A DNA stretch of 64,000 nt, taken from NCBI RefSeq assembly GCF_027594865.1, contig NZ_CP089391.1, positions 868,001-932,000 of the forward strand, read 5' to 3'. Shown here piece by piece: positions 32,997 through 43,994 of this stretch. Position 1 is the first letter of the stretch, and every line of letters begins with the position of its first letter. The translations under genes and the position numbers were made by a program. The notes beneath the pieces were generated by a model. That model saw only the letters and a program-made list of their open reading frames with translations. It searched no databases and was not told the DNA's origin. This DNA is from Bradyrhizobium xenonodulans. Lineage in GTDB: Bacteria; Pseudomonadota; Alphaproteobacteria; Rhizobiales; Xanthobacteraceae.

Positions 32997-35117
32997 ATGC
33001 TGGAAAAGGCAGAGGGCGCCGCGGCGGCGCCTGACAAGGTCAAGGTCGAGTTCGACAATTTCGAGCACGGATTTCCGGAAGGCTTTGGCCCGGGCCGGTG
33101 GGGCCATCTCGCCTACTGGATCGGCATCGCCTTTGCGACGTTCCAGCTCTATGTCGCCGCCTTCAACTATCTGCCGAGCCAGGTGGTGCGCGGCGTCCAT
33201 GTCGGCTTCCTCGTCCTGCTCACCTTCGGCCTGATCGGCAATTTCACCGCGAAGAGCGATGTCGGCCGCGCGCTCGGATGGCTGATCGGCGGCGCCGGCT
33301 TCCTCTGCGGTCTCTATCAGTGGATCTTCTATGCTGACCTGATCGCGCGCGACGGTGATCCGACCCGGCTCGATCTCGTGGTCGGCACGCTGCTCGCCGT
33401 GCTGATCTTCGAGGGCACGCGGCGCCTGATGGGCGCGGCGCTGCCGCTGATGTGCGGCGCCTGCCTCGTCTACTGGTTCTTCGGCCAGTACCTGCCGTCG
33501 CCGCTGAACCATCGCGGCTATGATTTCGACCAGATCGTCACGCACCTGTCGTTCGGCACCGAGGGCTTCTACGGCGTGCCGATCTATGTCTCGGCGACCT
33601 ACATCTTCCTGTTCATCCTGTTCGGCTCGTTCCTGGAGCGCGCCGGCATGATCCAGCTCTTCACCGACGTTTCTCTTGGGCTATTTGGCAGGACCCGCGG
33701 CGGCCCCGCCAAGGTCGCGGTGTTCGCCTCGGGCATGATGGGCACCATCTCCGGCTCCGGCGTTGCCAACGTCGTCACCGTCGGCCAGTTCACGATTCCC
33801 CTGATGATCAGGTTCGGCTACCGCCGCGCCTTCGCCGCCGGCGTCGAAGCGACGGCTTCGATGGGCGGCCAGATCATGCCGCCGGTGATGGGCGCGGTCG
33901 CCTTCATCATGGCCGAGACGCTCGGCGTCCAGTACTCGGAGATCGTGAAGGCGGCTGCGATCCCCGCGATCCTCTATTTCGCCTCCGCCTTCTGGATGGT
34001 GCATCTGGAAGCCGGCAAGCACGGCCTCACCGGCATGAAGCGGTCGGAAACGCCGAGCGCCTGGAAGGCACTGGTCAAGGGCTGGTATCTCGTGCTGCCG
34101 CTCGCGGCGCTCGTCTACATGCTGTTCGAAGGTTTTACGCCGCTCTATGCCGGCAGCATGGGCCTCGCGCTGACGGTCGCGCTGATCCTCGGCGCCAGCA
34201 TCACGGCGGGGCTTCCGAGTACGGTCATCCGCTATGTCTTCTGGATCGGGCTCGCACTCGTCGTCGCTGCGCTGTCGCGTGACGGCCTCCAGATCGTGCC
34301 GGTGGCGAGCGTGGTGGTCGGGCTGATCGTGATCACCGCTTTCATCCGCGGCGGCTTCAAGGCCCTGCGCGAGTGCCGCGATGCGCTGGCCGAAAGCGCG
34401 AAGTCCGCCATCACCGTCGGCATGGCCTGCGCCATCGTCGGCGTCATCATCGGCATGATGTCGCAGACCGGCGTCGGCACCATCTTCGGCGGCTGGGTGA
34501 TCGGCCTCGGCGAGAAGAGCCTGTTCCTGGCGTTGATCATGACCATGCTGCTGTCGATCCTGCTCGGCACCGGCATTCCGACCATTCCGACCTACATCAT
34601 CACTGCTGCACTTGCCGCGCCGGCGCTGGCCAAGCTCGGCGTGCCCTTGATCGCGAGCCACATGTTCGCGTTCTACTACGGCATCATGGCCGACCTCTCG
34701 CCGCCGGTGGCGCTGGCCGCGCTTGCGGCGGCGCCGATCGCGAAGGAGAACCCGGACAAGATCGGCTGGGAGGCGATGCGCATCGCGCTCGCCGGTTACG
34801 TCATCCCCTTCATCTTCGTCTATTCGCCGGCCTTGATGCTGCAGGCCGGCGATCCCATGGCGGCCAAGCTCGGCTTCTACGGCGCGGTGGCGCTGGCGGC
34901 CCTCAAGGCGCTGGTGGCGATCGCGCTGTTCGGAATGGTCGCGATTGGCTTCCTGTTCACGCGGCTGACGCTGGTCGAGCGCGCCGTCGCGCTCGGCGCC
35001 GCGTTCTGCCTGCTCGGCGATTTCCCGTTCAGCGACACCGCGGGCTTTGTGCTCGCTGCCGCGATCGTGCTGTGGCAGTGGCGGCAGCGTCCGCCGACGG
35101 CGGTCGAGGCGGTGTGA
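32997..35117 (+). CDS. TRAP transporter fused permease (DctQ-DctM, TAXI-associated)
   Basis: Inner-membrane carrier of 706 aa joining the small DctQ and large DctM parts, as is normal for TAXI systems. N-terminal helices from about residue 40 to 155 correspond to DctQ; the DctM domain follows, with GGPAKVAVFASGMMGTISGS and the GGQIMPPVMGAVAFIMAE motif near 300-320. I use the ATG at 32997 (MLEKAEG); an ATG 33 bp earlier is possible. The stop overlaps the GTG of the DUF1850 gene. Confidence 0.92.
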   Translation: MLEKAEGAAAAPDKVKVEFDNFEHGFPEGFGPGRWGHLAYWIGIAFATFQLYVAAFNYLPSQVVRGVHVGFLVLLTFGLIGNFTAKSDVGRALGWLIGGAGFLCGLYQWIFYADLIARDGDPTRLDLVVGTLLAVLIFEGTRRLMGAALPLMCGACLVYWFFGQYLPSPLNHRGYDFDQIVTHLSFGTEGFYGVPIYVSATYIFLFILFGSFLERAGMIQLFTDVSLGLFGRTRGGPAKVAVFASGMMGTISGSGVANVVTVGQFTIPLMIRFGYRRAFAAGVEATASMGGQIMPPVMGAVAFIMAETLGVQYSEIVKAAAIPAILYFASAFWMVHLEAGKHGLTGMKRSETPSAWKALVKGWYLVLPLAALVYMLFEGFTPLYAGSMGLALTVALILGASITAGLPSTVIRYVFWIGLALVVAALSRDGLQIVPVASVVVGLIVITAFIRGGFKALRECRDALAESAKSAITVGMACAIVGVIIGMMSQTGVGTIFGGWVIGLGEKSLFLALIMTMLLSILLGTGIPTIPTYIITAALAAPALAKLGVPLIASHMFAFYYGIMADLSPPVALAALAAAPIAKENPDKIGWEAMRIALAGYVIPFIFVYSPALMLQAGDPMAAKLGFYGAVALAALKALVAIALFGMVAIGFLFTRLTLVERAVALGAAFCLLGDFPFSDTAGFVLAAAIVLWQWRQRPPTAVEAV

Positions 35118-35497
35118 GCCTCTGCTTCGCAACAGCCGGAGGCGTGAAAGCGCTGGCGCTGTCCGCCTTCACGCTTGTCTGGACGCATTCGATCGCCAAG
35201 GTCGATTGGCAGGAAGACTGGCGCGTCACGCCAGCCGGCCTCGAACTGGTGCAGGCCCGCGTCAAGGGCACCGGCCCCGGCATGGAGCCGCCACCCGAGG
35301 CGCGGCTCGTCGACGGCTGGTTTCAATGGCAGCCCGCGCGTGCGCCGATGCAGGAAGTGGTGCTCGGCAATTCCGGCGCGGCAGGTGAATGGCGGCTATG
35401 CCATGACGGCAAGTGCCGGACGTTGTCGGAGATTGTCGGTCATCCGATTGGTGCTAACGTCACCAAAATGAGCATCTGCGACGAACAGCAGAAATAA
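35114..35497 (+). CDS. DUF1850 domain protein of the TAXI-TRAP operon
   Basis: Protein of 127 aa starting at a GTG that overlaps the permease stop (GTGA). The sequence runs through WTHSIAKVDWQEDWRVTPAGLELV and GTGPGMEPPPEARLVDGWF, which are DUF1850 motifs. This family is typically found beside TAXI-TRAP transporters, presumably as an accessory subunit; biochemistry is not established. The start codon choice is secured by the coupling overlap. No signal peptide is evident at this start. Confidence 0.82.
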   Translation: MSLCFATAGGVKALALSAFTLVWTHSIAKVDWQEDWRVTPAGLELVQARVKGTGPGMEPPPEARLVDGWFQWQPARAPMQEVVLGNSGAAGEWRLCHDGKCRTLSEIVGHPIGANVTKMSICDEQQK

Positions 35498-35509
35498 GGG
35501 AGAAACGCG

Positions 35510-36316
35510 ATGGATCGGCTCAAGGGCAAGGTTGCGATGGTGGTCGGCGCAGGTTCGATCGGGCCGGGCTGGGGCAACGGCAAGGCAACCGCGGTGACCT
35601 TTGCGCGCCAGGGCGCGCAGGTGTTCTGCGTCGATCGCAACGGCGCTGCGGCCGAGGAGACCGCGAAGATCATCACGGGTGAAGGCGGCAAGGCGACAGC
35701 GTTCACCGCCGACGTGTCGCGCGCGAGCGAGATCGAAGCGATGGTGGCGGCGTGCCTGAAGGCCTACGGCCGCATCGACGTGCTCGACAACAATGTCGGC
35801 ATCGCCGAGATGGGCAGCGTGGTGGACGTGACAGAGGAGAGCTGGGACCGCGTCTTCACCGTCAACCTCAAGAGTGCCTATCTCGCCATGAAGCACGTCA
35901 TTCCCGTCATGGTGAAGCAGGGCGGCGGCTCCATCATCAACATCTCCTCGATCGCCTCGATCCGCCATGTCGGGATTTCCTATGTCAGCTACAACGCCAG
36001 CAAAGCGGCGATGAACCAGTTGACGCGCTCCACCGCGATCGAGTTCGCGAAGAATCATGTGCGGGTGAACGCGATCCTGCCCGGCCTGATGAAGACGCCG
36101 ATGGTGGAGCATTCCGCGGGTCTCGCGAACAGCTACGCCAAGGGCGACGTCGAAGCGATGTGGCGCGCCCGCGATGCGCAGGTGCCGATGGGGCACATGG
36201 GCGAGGCCTGGGACGTCGCCAATGCCGCACTGTTTTTAGCGTCGGACGAGTCGAAATACGTGACGGGGATCGAGCTCGTGGTGGACGGCGGGATCACCTG
36301 CAAGGCGGGGGCTTAA
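35510..36316 (+). CDS. Short-chain dehydrogenase/reductase
   Basis: NAD(P)-dependent oxidoreductase of 268 aa. Cofactor site GAGSIGPGWGNGKATA (13-28) has an insertion relative to the usual TGxxxGxG, NNVG lies at 94-97, and Ser-147, Tyr-161 and Lys-165 (YNASK) complete the catalytic set. The protein is close to glucose/3-ketoacyl-type SDRs. It is 12 bp from the DUF1850 gene with a good GGGAG ribosome site, so it may be part of the transporter operon and handle its substrate; this is inference. Confidence 0.9.
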   Translation: MDRLKGKVAMVVGAGSIGPGWGNGKATAVTFARQGAQVFCVDRNGAAAEETAKIITGEGGKATAFTADVSRASEIEAMVAACLKAYGRIDVLDNNVGIAEMGSVVDVTEESWDRVFTVNLKSAYLAMKHVIPVMVKQGGGSIINISSIASIRHVGISYVSYNASKAAMNQLTRSTAIEFAKNHVRVNAILPGLMKTPMVEHSAGLANSYAKGDVEAMWRARDAQVPMGHMGEAWDVANAALFLASDESKYVTGIELVVDGGITCKAGA

Positions 36317-36328
36317 GCGCCGCCTCAT

Positions 36329-36488
36329 ACTCCACCGTCGTCCCGGGGCGCGCAGAGCGCGAACCCGGGACCCATAACCACAGGGAGGAGTTGCCGCGCG
36401 AGCTGGCAACTCCGAGTCTTCGCCAAACCAAATCCTGTGGTTATGGGTCCCGGATCGGCGCTCCGCTTGTCCGGGACGACAGTGGAGT
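36329..36488. repeat. Long palindrome, family C-like, between converging genes
   Basis: Arms ACTCCACCGTCGTCCCGG and CCGGGACGACAGTGGAGT, with inner CCCGGGACCCATAACCACAG and its near-complement. At about 160 bp it is the largest palindrome seen. Confidence 0.85.
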
Positions 36489-36498
36489 GTTTGGCGAT

Positions 36499-37269
36499 CT
36501 ACTGCGCCAGCGCCAGAATCCCGCCGGCAAACGAATGCCACGCCGCGCTCTCGCTGATCGGCCAGTTCAGCACCTTCACCGCGAGCAGCGCGAGCGTGCC
36601 GGTGATGTAGACCGGATGCACGCGGCCTTCGCTGCGCCAGTCCCGCACCATGGCGACGACGAGCAGGAGCGAGGCGACCACAGCCGGCGCGATGGTGACG
36701 GGCACCGGCGGTGGACCAGGCGGTCCCGGAGGCGCCAGGAAGGTCAGGAACCAGCGCGCGATTGCGGCATCGAGGATCGAGACCGCGGCGAGCAGCATCA
36801 GGCGCTTGTGAATCTCGGGCTTCCGCGTGTTCATGATGGCGAGCACGAACACCACCGCGAAGAACGCAATCCCACTCATCGGCACGATCGAGAAGCCGAT
36901 GCCGGCCTCTTTCTGCCCGAGCGCGGCGGCGTGCTGCATCACATGAACGGAGGCGAGGAAGCCGAAGATGGTCATCGCTGTCGCAAGCGACACGCCGGCG
37001 ATGCCGAGCGCACGGTGATTGACCACGCGGCCCGAGGCCGCGAGCCAGGTCTGGATCACGAAATAGAGAGACCAGGTGAAGAACAAGAGTCCGTGAAAAT
37101 GAATCACCGGGCTTGCGGACAAGGTCCGGTTGGCGAGCGGCACAAAATAGGTCGGTGCGAAGCCGAGAAACGCGGTGGCGGCGCAGGCCAGGGCCATGTG
37201 CAGATAAAAATATCGCGCAGGCGCCGCATCACGCGCGCGTACACGACGGTCGTCGATCAGGGTCGTCAT
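36499..37269 (-). CDS. Seven-helix membrane protein, unknown
   Basis: 256 aa, starting at the ATG at 37267-37269. Seven hydrophobic segments are visible, beginning YLHMALACAATAFLGFAPT and ending with VYITGTLALLAVKVL. A conserved-looking motif HFHGLLFFTWSLYFVIQTW joins helices two and three, with VNHRALG just after. No enzyme signature was found. A proline-rich loop (LAPPGPPGPPPVP) sits between helices five and six. Function unknown; not part of an evident operon. Confidence 0.75.
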   Translation of the reverse strand: MTTLIDDRRVRARDAAPARYFYLHMALACAATAFLGFAPTYFVPLANRTLSASPVIHFHGLLFFTWSLYFVIQTWLAASGRVVNHRALGIAGVSLATAMTIFGFLASVHVMQHAAALGQKEAGIGFSIVPMSGIAFFAVVFVLAIMNTRKPEIHKRLMLLAAVSILDAAIARWFLTFLAPPGPPGPPPVPVTIAPAVVASLLLVVAMVRDWRSEGRVHPVYITGTLALLAVKVLNWPISESAAWHSFAGGILALAQ

Positions 37270-37355
37270 CTCGAATGTGTCTGGAGAGGCGGGGTTTGGT
37301 TCAAACCCGTCGCCGTCCCCAGCCAAGCGCGAGCGCGGTCGGAAGGACCGCGGAG

Positions 37356-38900
37356 CTAACCCCCCGCGCTCAATTCTGCGCGATCGAGTTCCTCTTCGAT
37401 CCGGTGAAATGCGTCGTCGCCGATCACCTCGGTGGCGCGGAGCTCGAAGATCGATTTGCGCGCGGCCTCGATGGCGCGGCGGCGCAGCGGATCGGCAGGC
37501 AATTCGCCGCTGGCGATGCCGCCGTTCGGATCGTCGTCCGCCTGCATCAGGATGGCGCGATATTCGAGCCTCAGGATTTCCGCCTCTTCCGACGGATCGT
37601 CTTCGATCGCATCGAGCGCGGCGCGATAGGCGACCGCGCGGGCGCGCGCGACCTCTCTGCCGACGGGATCGTCGTCCTTGAGGCCGAACGCCAGGATCAG
37701 CGGCCGCAGCGTCAGGCCCTGGATCACCAGCGAGCCCAGCACCACCGCGAAGGCGATGAAGACGATGAAGTCGCGATAGGGGAAGTCTTCCGGCAAGGCA
37801 AAGGCGGTGGCGAGCGTGACGAGGCCGCGCATCCCGCACCAGGAGACGATGAGGCCGCCCTTCGGCGAAGCGACGGCCCTCGGATCCTTCGGGTGATAGA
37901 TCCCGTGCGCGATCAGCACCCGTAGTGTGGTGCGGTAGAACGTGATCCACAACAGCCGCACCAGGACCACGGTGAGCAGGATCCAGACCGCCGCCACGCA
38001 ATATTCCCAGCGCACTTCCGCATCGAGCCGCGTCCAGATCGGCCGCATCTGCATGCCGATCAACATGAACGCGAGCACGTTGAGCACGAACACCATCGTC
38101 TCCCACACCGCATAGGACGGCACCCGCAGCCGTGCCGGCATGCGCGCCCCGGCCGTGCGCGCCATGGTGATGGCGTAGACCACGATGGTGAGGATGCCGG
38201 AGAGGCCGAGATGCTCGGCGGCGATCCAGACCATGAAAGTGGTGGCGAACTGCACGATGATCGCGCTTGGGGCTTCCGTCACGCGTTCGATGAACAGCGG
38301 GATGATGCGGCCCGCCAGCAGGCCGGCGATGACGCTGCCGACCAGCGCCAGCGCCATGGTCGGTGCGACCTGGCTCCATGTCAGATGCTCGGTGGCGACT
38401 GCGCCGACCGCGATACGATAGATCAGGAGCGCGGTAGCATCGTTGAGCAGGCTTTCGCCTTCCAGCACCTTCACCATGCGGTGAGGCAGCTTCACCTGGC
38501 TCAGGATCGCGACCGCGGCCGCGGCATCCGGAGGCGCCACGATGGCGCCGAGCGCGATGGCGGCGGCCCAGGGCATGTCAGGCATCAACCGGTGCGCGAC
38601 ATAGGCCACGCCGACCGTGGTCAGGCCGACCGCGGCCACCACCAGGGTCGAAACCGGAACCCAGTTGTTGCGCAAGTCGCGCAGCGAGGTGTCGAAGGCG
38701 GCATCCAGCAGGACCGGTGCGACAAAAAGCGCCAGTGCGAGGTCAGGTTCGAGCGTCCAGGACGGGCTGTTCGGCACGAAGGCGATCAGCGCGCCGCCGA
38801 TGGCGAGAAAGGTCGGGTAGGGGACCTTGATACGCCGCGCCAGCGCCGATAAGGCGACGGCGCCAAGCAGAAGCGCGATGATCCATTCGAATGTCGACAC
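37356..38900 (-). CDS. Na+/H+ antiporter, CPA1 (NhaP) family
   Basis: Inner-membrane cation/proton exchanger, 514 aa, with about a dozen hydrophobic segments. The ion site is GAIVAPPDAAAAVAIL and the downstream EGESLLNDATALLIYR, which is the ND motif of CPA1 proteins. A soluble tail of about 110 residues carries RALEARKSIF-like charged helices. I use the GTG at 38898-38900 (VSTFEWIIALLLGAV) which has CTGGGGA just upstream; an upstream GTG gives 11 extra residues. Alone in its transcription direction with the 7-TM gene, from which it is separated by 86 bp. Confidence 0.9.
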   Translation of the reverse strand: MSTFEWIIALLLGAVALSALARRIKVPYPTFLAIGGALIAFVPNSPSWTLEPDLALALFVAPVLLDAAFDTSLRDLRNNWVPVSTLVVAAVGLTTVGVAYVAHRLMPDMPWAAAIALGAIVAPPDAAAAVAILSQVKLPHRMVKVLEGESLLNDATALLIYRIAVGAVATEHLTWSQVAPTMALALVGSVIAGLLAGRIIPLFIERVTEAPSAIIVQFATTFMVWIAAEHLGLSGILTIVVYAITMARTAGARMPARLRVPSYAVWETMVFVLNVLAFMLIGMQMRPIWTRLDAEVRWEYCVAAVWILLTVVLVRLLWITFYRTTLRVLIAHGIYHPKDPRAVASPKGGLIVSWCGMRGLVTLATAFALPEDFPYRDFIVFIAFAVVLGSLVIQGLTLRPLILAFGLKDDDPVGREVARARAVAYRAALDAIEDDPSEEAEILRLEYRAILMQADDDPNGGIASGELPADPLRRRAIEAARKSIFELRATEVIGDDAFHRIEEELDRAELSAGG

Positions 38901-39024
38901 AATTGTCCCCAGAACCGATTTGAGCGGCGCCACAAGCTAGCACCAATCCGGCCGTATGATGGATAGTGCGGCCTCGAGGCAAGACCTCAAGACCTTAAGA
39001 CAAGACTTTCCGACTGCAACAAGC

Positions 39025-39789
39025 ATGCGATTTCGAAATCTCATTCAATTGTCAGCGGCTGTGGCGCTCCCCTTTCTTTCGCTCAGCGCGGCCCATGCCG
39101 CGACCGGTGGGGAGCCGGCGGCCGTCGTGCAGGTGGACGTCGCGCCGTGCCTCGCCGCCAGCGCGGCCGACGACATGGACAAGGCCAATTCCGCCTGCGC
39201 TTCCGTCATCGATAACGCGAAGACGGCGAAGGCGGATCTGGTCAAGGCGCTGATCGCGCGCGGCGCGCTTCTGGCGCGGCATGATCAGATCGACCGTGCA
39301 ATCGCCGACGACAGCCGCGCCCTTCTGCTCGATCCGACCCTCGCCGACCTGTTCAATGCCCGCGGCGAGCTCTGGCTGAAGAAGGGCGACAAGCCCAAGG
39401 CCGTGCAGGACTTTGGCGCGGCACTGCGGATCGATCCCAACCACGAGAAGGCCAGGGCCAATCACAAGGCGATGGCGCGCGAGCTCGAGCGGATCGGGGC
39501 GCAGATGGCGGTTGCCGGCAAGCCCAGCTTCAATTGCAGGAATGCGGCCCGGGCTGTCGAGAAGGCAATCTGCGGCAATCGCGAGCTCGCCGATCTCGAC
39601 CGCGAGATTTTTGCGTCGAACGCGCGCGTGATCCGGGAGGCGCGCAGTGTCGCGGAGGCCAAGGCACTCCAGCGTGAGCAAGACGACTTTATCGCCCGCC
39701 GCAATGCGGGGTACGGCCGGCCTGAGTATGATCTGAAGAAAGCGATGCAGGAGCGCTTGCGGCGGATCAACGGAGTGGACGGGTATTGA
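39025..39789 (+). CDS. Secreted TPR protein with C-terminal LprI-like domain, paralogue 1
   Basis: Exported protein of 254 aa. Signal peptide MRFRNLIQLSAAVALPFLSL (cleavage near AHA-AT) supports this ATG. Two tetratricopeptide-like units around 70-150 (DQIDRAIADDSRALLLDPTL) are followed by a 65-residue domain beginning FNCRNAARAVEKAICGNREL, the two-cysteine pattern of the DUF1311/LprI lysozyme-inhibitor family. The C-terminal cysteine usual in that family is not seen. The next gene has the same architecture with more repeats; a 130-bp gap separates them. Confidence 0.8.
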   Translation: MRFRNLIQLSAAVALPFLSLSAAHAATGGEPAAVVQVDVAPCLAASAADDMDKANSACASVIDNAKTAKADLVKALIARGALLARHDQIDRAIADDSRALLLDPTLADLFNARGELWLKKGDKPKAVQDFGAALRIDPNHEKARANHKAMARELERIGAQMAVAGKPSFNCRNAARAVEKAICGNRELADLDREIFASNARVIREARSVAEAKALQREQDDFIARRNAGYGRPEYDLKKAMQERLRRINGVDGY

Positions 39790-39919
39790 GTTCTTCGCCT
39801 CTCCCTGCAAGGGGGACGAGGGAGCGAGACAGCTGTACGCCCCCAGCGACCGGCCGAATTGAACCGATCCCGTCCCCGCCGCGACAATGGTGAAAACCTG
39901 ATGTCATGGAGCCTTCCCA

Positions 39920-41305
39920 ATGTGCGGCACGCATCCTTCCGCGCAAATGTTCCCGTTTGCCAAGATCTCGCTTCGCACCTTGCTGCTCGGTGCCACCTTG
40001 AGCCTTGTCCTCATCGTCCCGGCCTCGGCCGGCGTCGATTGCGTGATGGGCAGCAAGGCGGCCCCGGCCGAGCTGATCACGGCCTGCAGCGCCATCATCG
40101 ACCAGGCCTCAAATCCAGCGGCCGATCGCGCCACGGCCCTCTTGGTCCGTGCCGATGCCAATGCGCGGATCTCGGGCGGGCTGACGCAGGCGCTGCGCGA
40201 CATCGATCGTGCCATCGCGCTCGACGGCAAGAATGCAAAGGCCTGGCGCCTGCGCGGCGACCTCTTGCGCGAGGCCGGCGGCGATCTCAACCGAGCGGCA
40301 GCCGATCTCAGCAAGGCGATCGAGCTCGATCCGCAGGATGCGGAATCCTATGAGCTGCGCGGCGTGGTCTATACCAACCAGCGCCGGCTCGACCGCGCGC
40401 TCGCCGATTACGATCAGGCGATCAAGCTGAAGCCGGATGACGCGCAGGCCTGGTCCGATCGCGGCGTGAACTACTATCTCGGCGGCGACAACGAGAAGGC
40501 GATCCGCGATCTCAGCGAGGCGCTGCGGCTCGATCCAAATCGACCGCGCAGCTACACCAATCGCGGCGCCGCCTACAAGAAGCTCGGCCAGCTCGACAAG
40601 GCGGTGGCCGATGACGGCGAGGCAATCAGGCTCGATCCGAAGGTGCCGGAATATTTTGACAATCGCGGGCTCACCTACGCCGCGATGAAGGACTACGACA
40701 AGGCCATCGCCGATTATGATCAGGCGCTGCGGCTGGCACCAAAGCCGAACTTCTTCACCAACCGCGGGGATTCCTACCAGTTCAAGGGCGAGTTTGGTGC
40801 AGCGCTGAGCGACTATAATGAAGCGCTGAAGCTTGATCCGAACTTCGCGAAGACCTACAACAACCGTGCCGTGCTCCATACCAAGATGGGTGAGCGCAAG
40901 AAGGCGCTGGCCGATTACGAGACGGCGCTGAAGCTCGACCCCGGCAATTCGAACGCCGCTGCCGGCCGCCGCACCATGATCGCCGAGATCGCGAAATTCG
41001 GCGCCGAGCCGCTGCGGCCGCTCGCGGCGAATTCCGGCAACGGCCCCTCGTTCGACTGCGCCACCGCCAGGCGCGAGGTCGAAAAGGTGATCTGCGCCGA
41101 TCCGCAACTCGGCGTGCTCGACCGCCAGATCGCGGAGACCTATGAGCGGGTGCTGAAGGTTTCGAAAGGGCGCTCGGCCGGCGACCTGCGCAAGACCCAG
41201 CGCGATTTCCTGGCCACGCGGAACGCGAGTTTCGGTCGTCCGGGCTATGATTTGAGAAAAGTCATGCAGGATCGCCTGCAGCGGCTGACTGCGATGGAAA
41301 GCTAG
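39920..41305 (+). CDS. Secreted TPR protein with C-terminal LprI-like domain, paralogue 2
   Basis: Exported protein of 461 aa. A signal peptide (FAKISLRTLLLGATLSLVLI, cleavage near SAG) is present; the start may be 39920 or the ATG at 39947. Residues about 55-365 are some nine tetratricopeptide repeats with the D-x-A-I-x-L-x-P pattern (RRLDRALADYDQAIKLKPDD). The C-terminus FDCATARREVEKVICADPQL and FLATRNASFGRPGYDLRKVM repeats the domain of the upstream paralogue. This suggests a periplasmic scaffold that binds partners through repeats and something else through the terminal domain. Confidence 0.82.
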   Translation: MCGTHPSAQMFPFAKISLRTLLLGATLSLVLIVPASAGVDCVMGSKAAPAELITACSAIIDQASNPAADRATALLVRADANARISGGLTQALRDIDRAIALDGKNAKAWRLRGDLLREAGGDLNRAAADLSKAIELDPQDAESYELRGVVYTNQRRLDRALADYDQAIKLKPDDAQAWSDRGVNYYLGGDNEKAIRDLSEALRLDPNRPRSYTNRGAAYKKLGQLDKAVADDGEAIRLDPKVPEYFDNRGLTYAAMKDYDKAIADYDQALRLAPKPNFFTNRGDSYQFKGEFGAALSDYNEALKLDPNFAKTYNNRAVLHTKMGERKKALADYETALKLDPGNSNAAAGRRTMIAEIAKFGAEPLRPLAANSGNGPSFDCATARREVEKVICADPQLGVLDRQIAETYERVLKVSKGRSAGDLRKTQRDFLATRNASFGRPGYDLRKVMQDRLQRLTAMES

Positions 41306-41488
41306 CGGCTCTTCGCCTCTCCCCGCATGCGGAGAGGGGGAGAAGATATGTCGTTTTCAGCTTGAACCGCGGCCCGTTCCCGGGAAAATAGCCCTCAAAC
41401 AGCGCCGGTGCTTGATCCCTGTCATGGCGGGACATCCGTCCTGCCGCAAGGTCAAGGCCAGGCGAATAAAGGGAACGGGAGCGCGGGA

Positions 41489-43399
<1,911 letters not shown>

Positions 43400-43444
43400 G
43401 GCGGTCAGATGGGGCTTGAATAGGCCGCATTTTTCCGCTCAACC

Positions 43445-43557
43445 CTCATCCTGAGGAGCGCGCCCCGGCGCGCATCTCGAAGGATGAAAGGCCCGCTGCT
43501 GCATCCGGGCCTTTCATGGTTCGAGACGCCCGCTGCGCGGGCTCCTCACCATGAGGA
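43445..43557. repeat. Interspersed palindrome, family E
   Basis: CTCATCCTGAGGAGC at the left and GCTCCTCACCATGAGG at the right, with an inner GAAGGATGAAAGGCCCG pairing with CGGGCCTTTCATGGTTC. Sits just in front of the small lipoprotein gene. Confidence 0.8.
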
Positions 43558-43570
43558 CGAAAGAGCTGCC

Positions 43571-43831
43571 ATGTATTCGAAACCGTTTCTTGCGTTTGTG
43601 TTTGCGGGCCTCGTTCTCTCCGCCTGCTCCGCGCGCTACCAGACGCCGGTGGCGATGGGCGGCGACGATGACGATGCGGTGTGCCAGAGCCGCGGTTACG
43701 CCCAGGGCTCGCCGGAATACGTGGCCTGCCGCAAGGACCGCGACGTCCAGCGCAATGGGGCGATCGCCCGTTCCGACCGCCGCCAGCGCGATCTCGGCGA
43801 GTACATGCTGAACCATCCCGATCGGCCCTGA
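43571..43831 (+). CDS. Small lipoprotein
   Basis: 86 aa with a short signal and lipobox LVLSAC, so Cys-19 would be lipidated and the protein anchored to a membrane. The mature part is charged (DDDDAVCQSRGYAQGSPEY, KDRDVQRNGAIARSDRRQ) with two further cysteines that could form a disulfide. No family assigned. The ATG at 43571 is taken because the earlier in-frame start falls in the palindromic repeat. Confidence 0.72.
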   Translation: MYSKPFLAFVFAGLVLSACSARYQTPVAMGGDDDDAVCQSRGYAQGSPEYVACRKDRDVQRNGAIARSDRRQRDLGEYMLNHPDRP

Positions 43832-43902
43832 CATCACGTGCGGCACTATCCTGCCGCGATACATCCGCAACGCCGCGACCAAATCGCGAGGCATTCGTCC
43901 TG

Positions 43903-43920
43903 ATTTGATCGGCGTCAAAT
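43903..43920 (+). promoter_or_regulatory. FNR/FixK-type box in front of ompW
   Basis: Perfect palindrome ATTTGA-N6-TCAAAT with core TTGATCGGCGTCAA (43905-43918), fitting the TTGA-N6-TCAA consensus of FNR/FixK proteins. If centred at -41.5 the start of transcription is near 43953, about 42 bp before the ATG. Confidence 0.75.
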
Positions 43921-43994
43921 CTTTCATCATCCCCTTTCTGCTCTGACGCTGATGTCGCGCAACGACGCGCGAGAGAAGGCTGAAGGGGAATGCA

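Noticed and set aside
33681..35132. Leftward frame opposite the TRAP permease
   Set aside because: Arg/His/Asp-rich antisense translation of membrane helices.
35752..37359. Rightward frame spanning the SDR gene, a repeat and the 7-TM gene
   Set aside because: Runs out of frame through the SDR and antisense through the membrane protein; no domain.
41412..41425. Near match to an FNR/FixK box before prpE (TTGATCCCTGTCAT)
   Set aside because: The right half-site has TCAT in place of TCAA and the palindrome does not extend.
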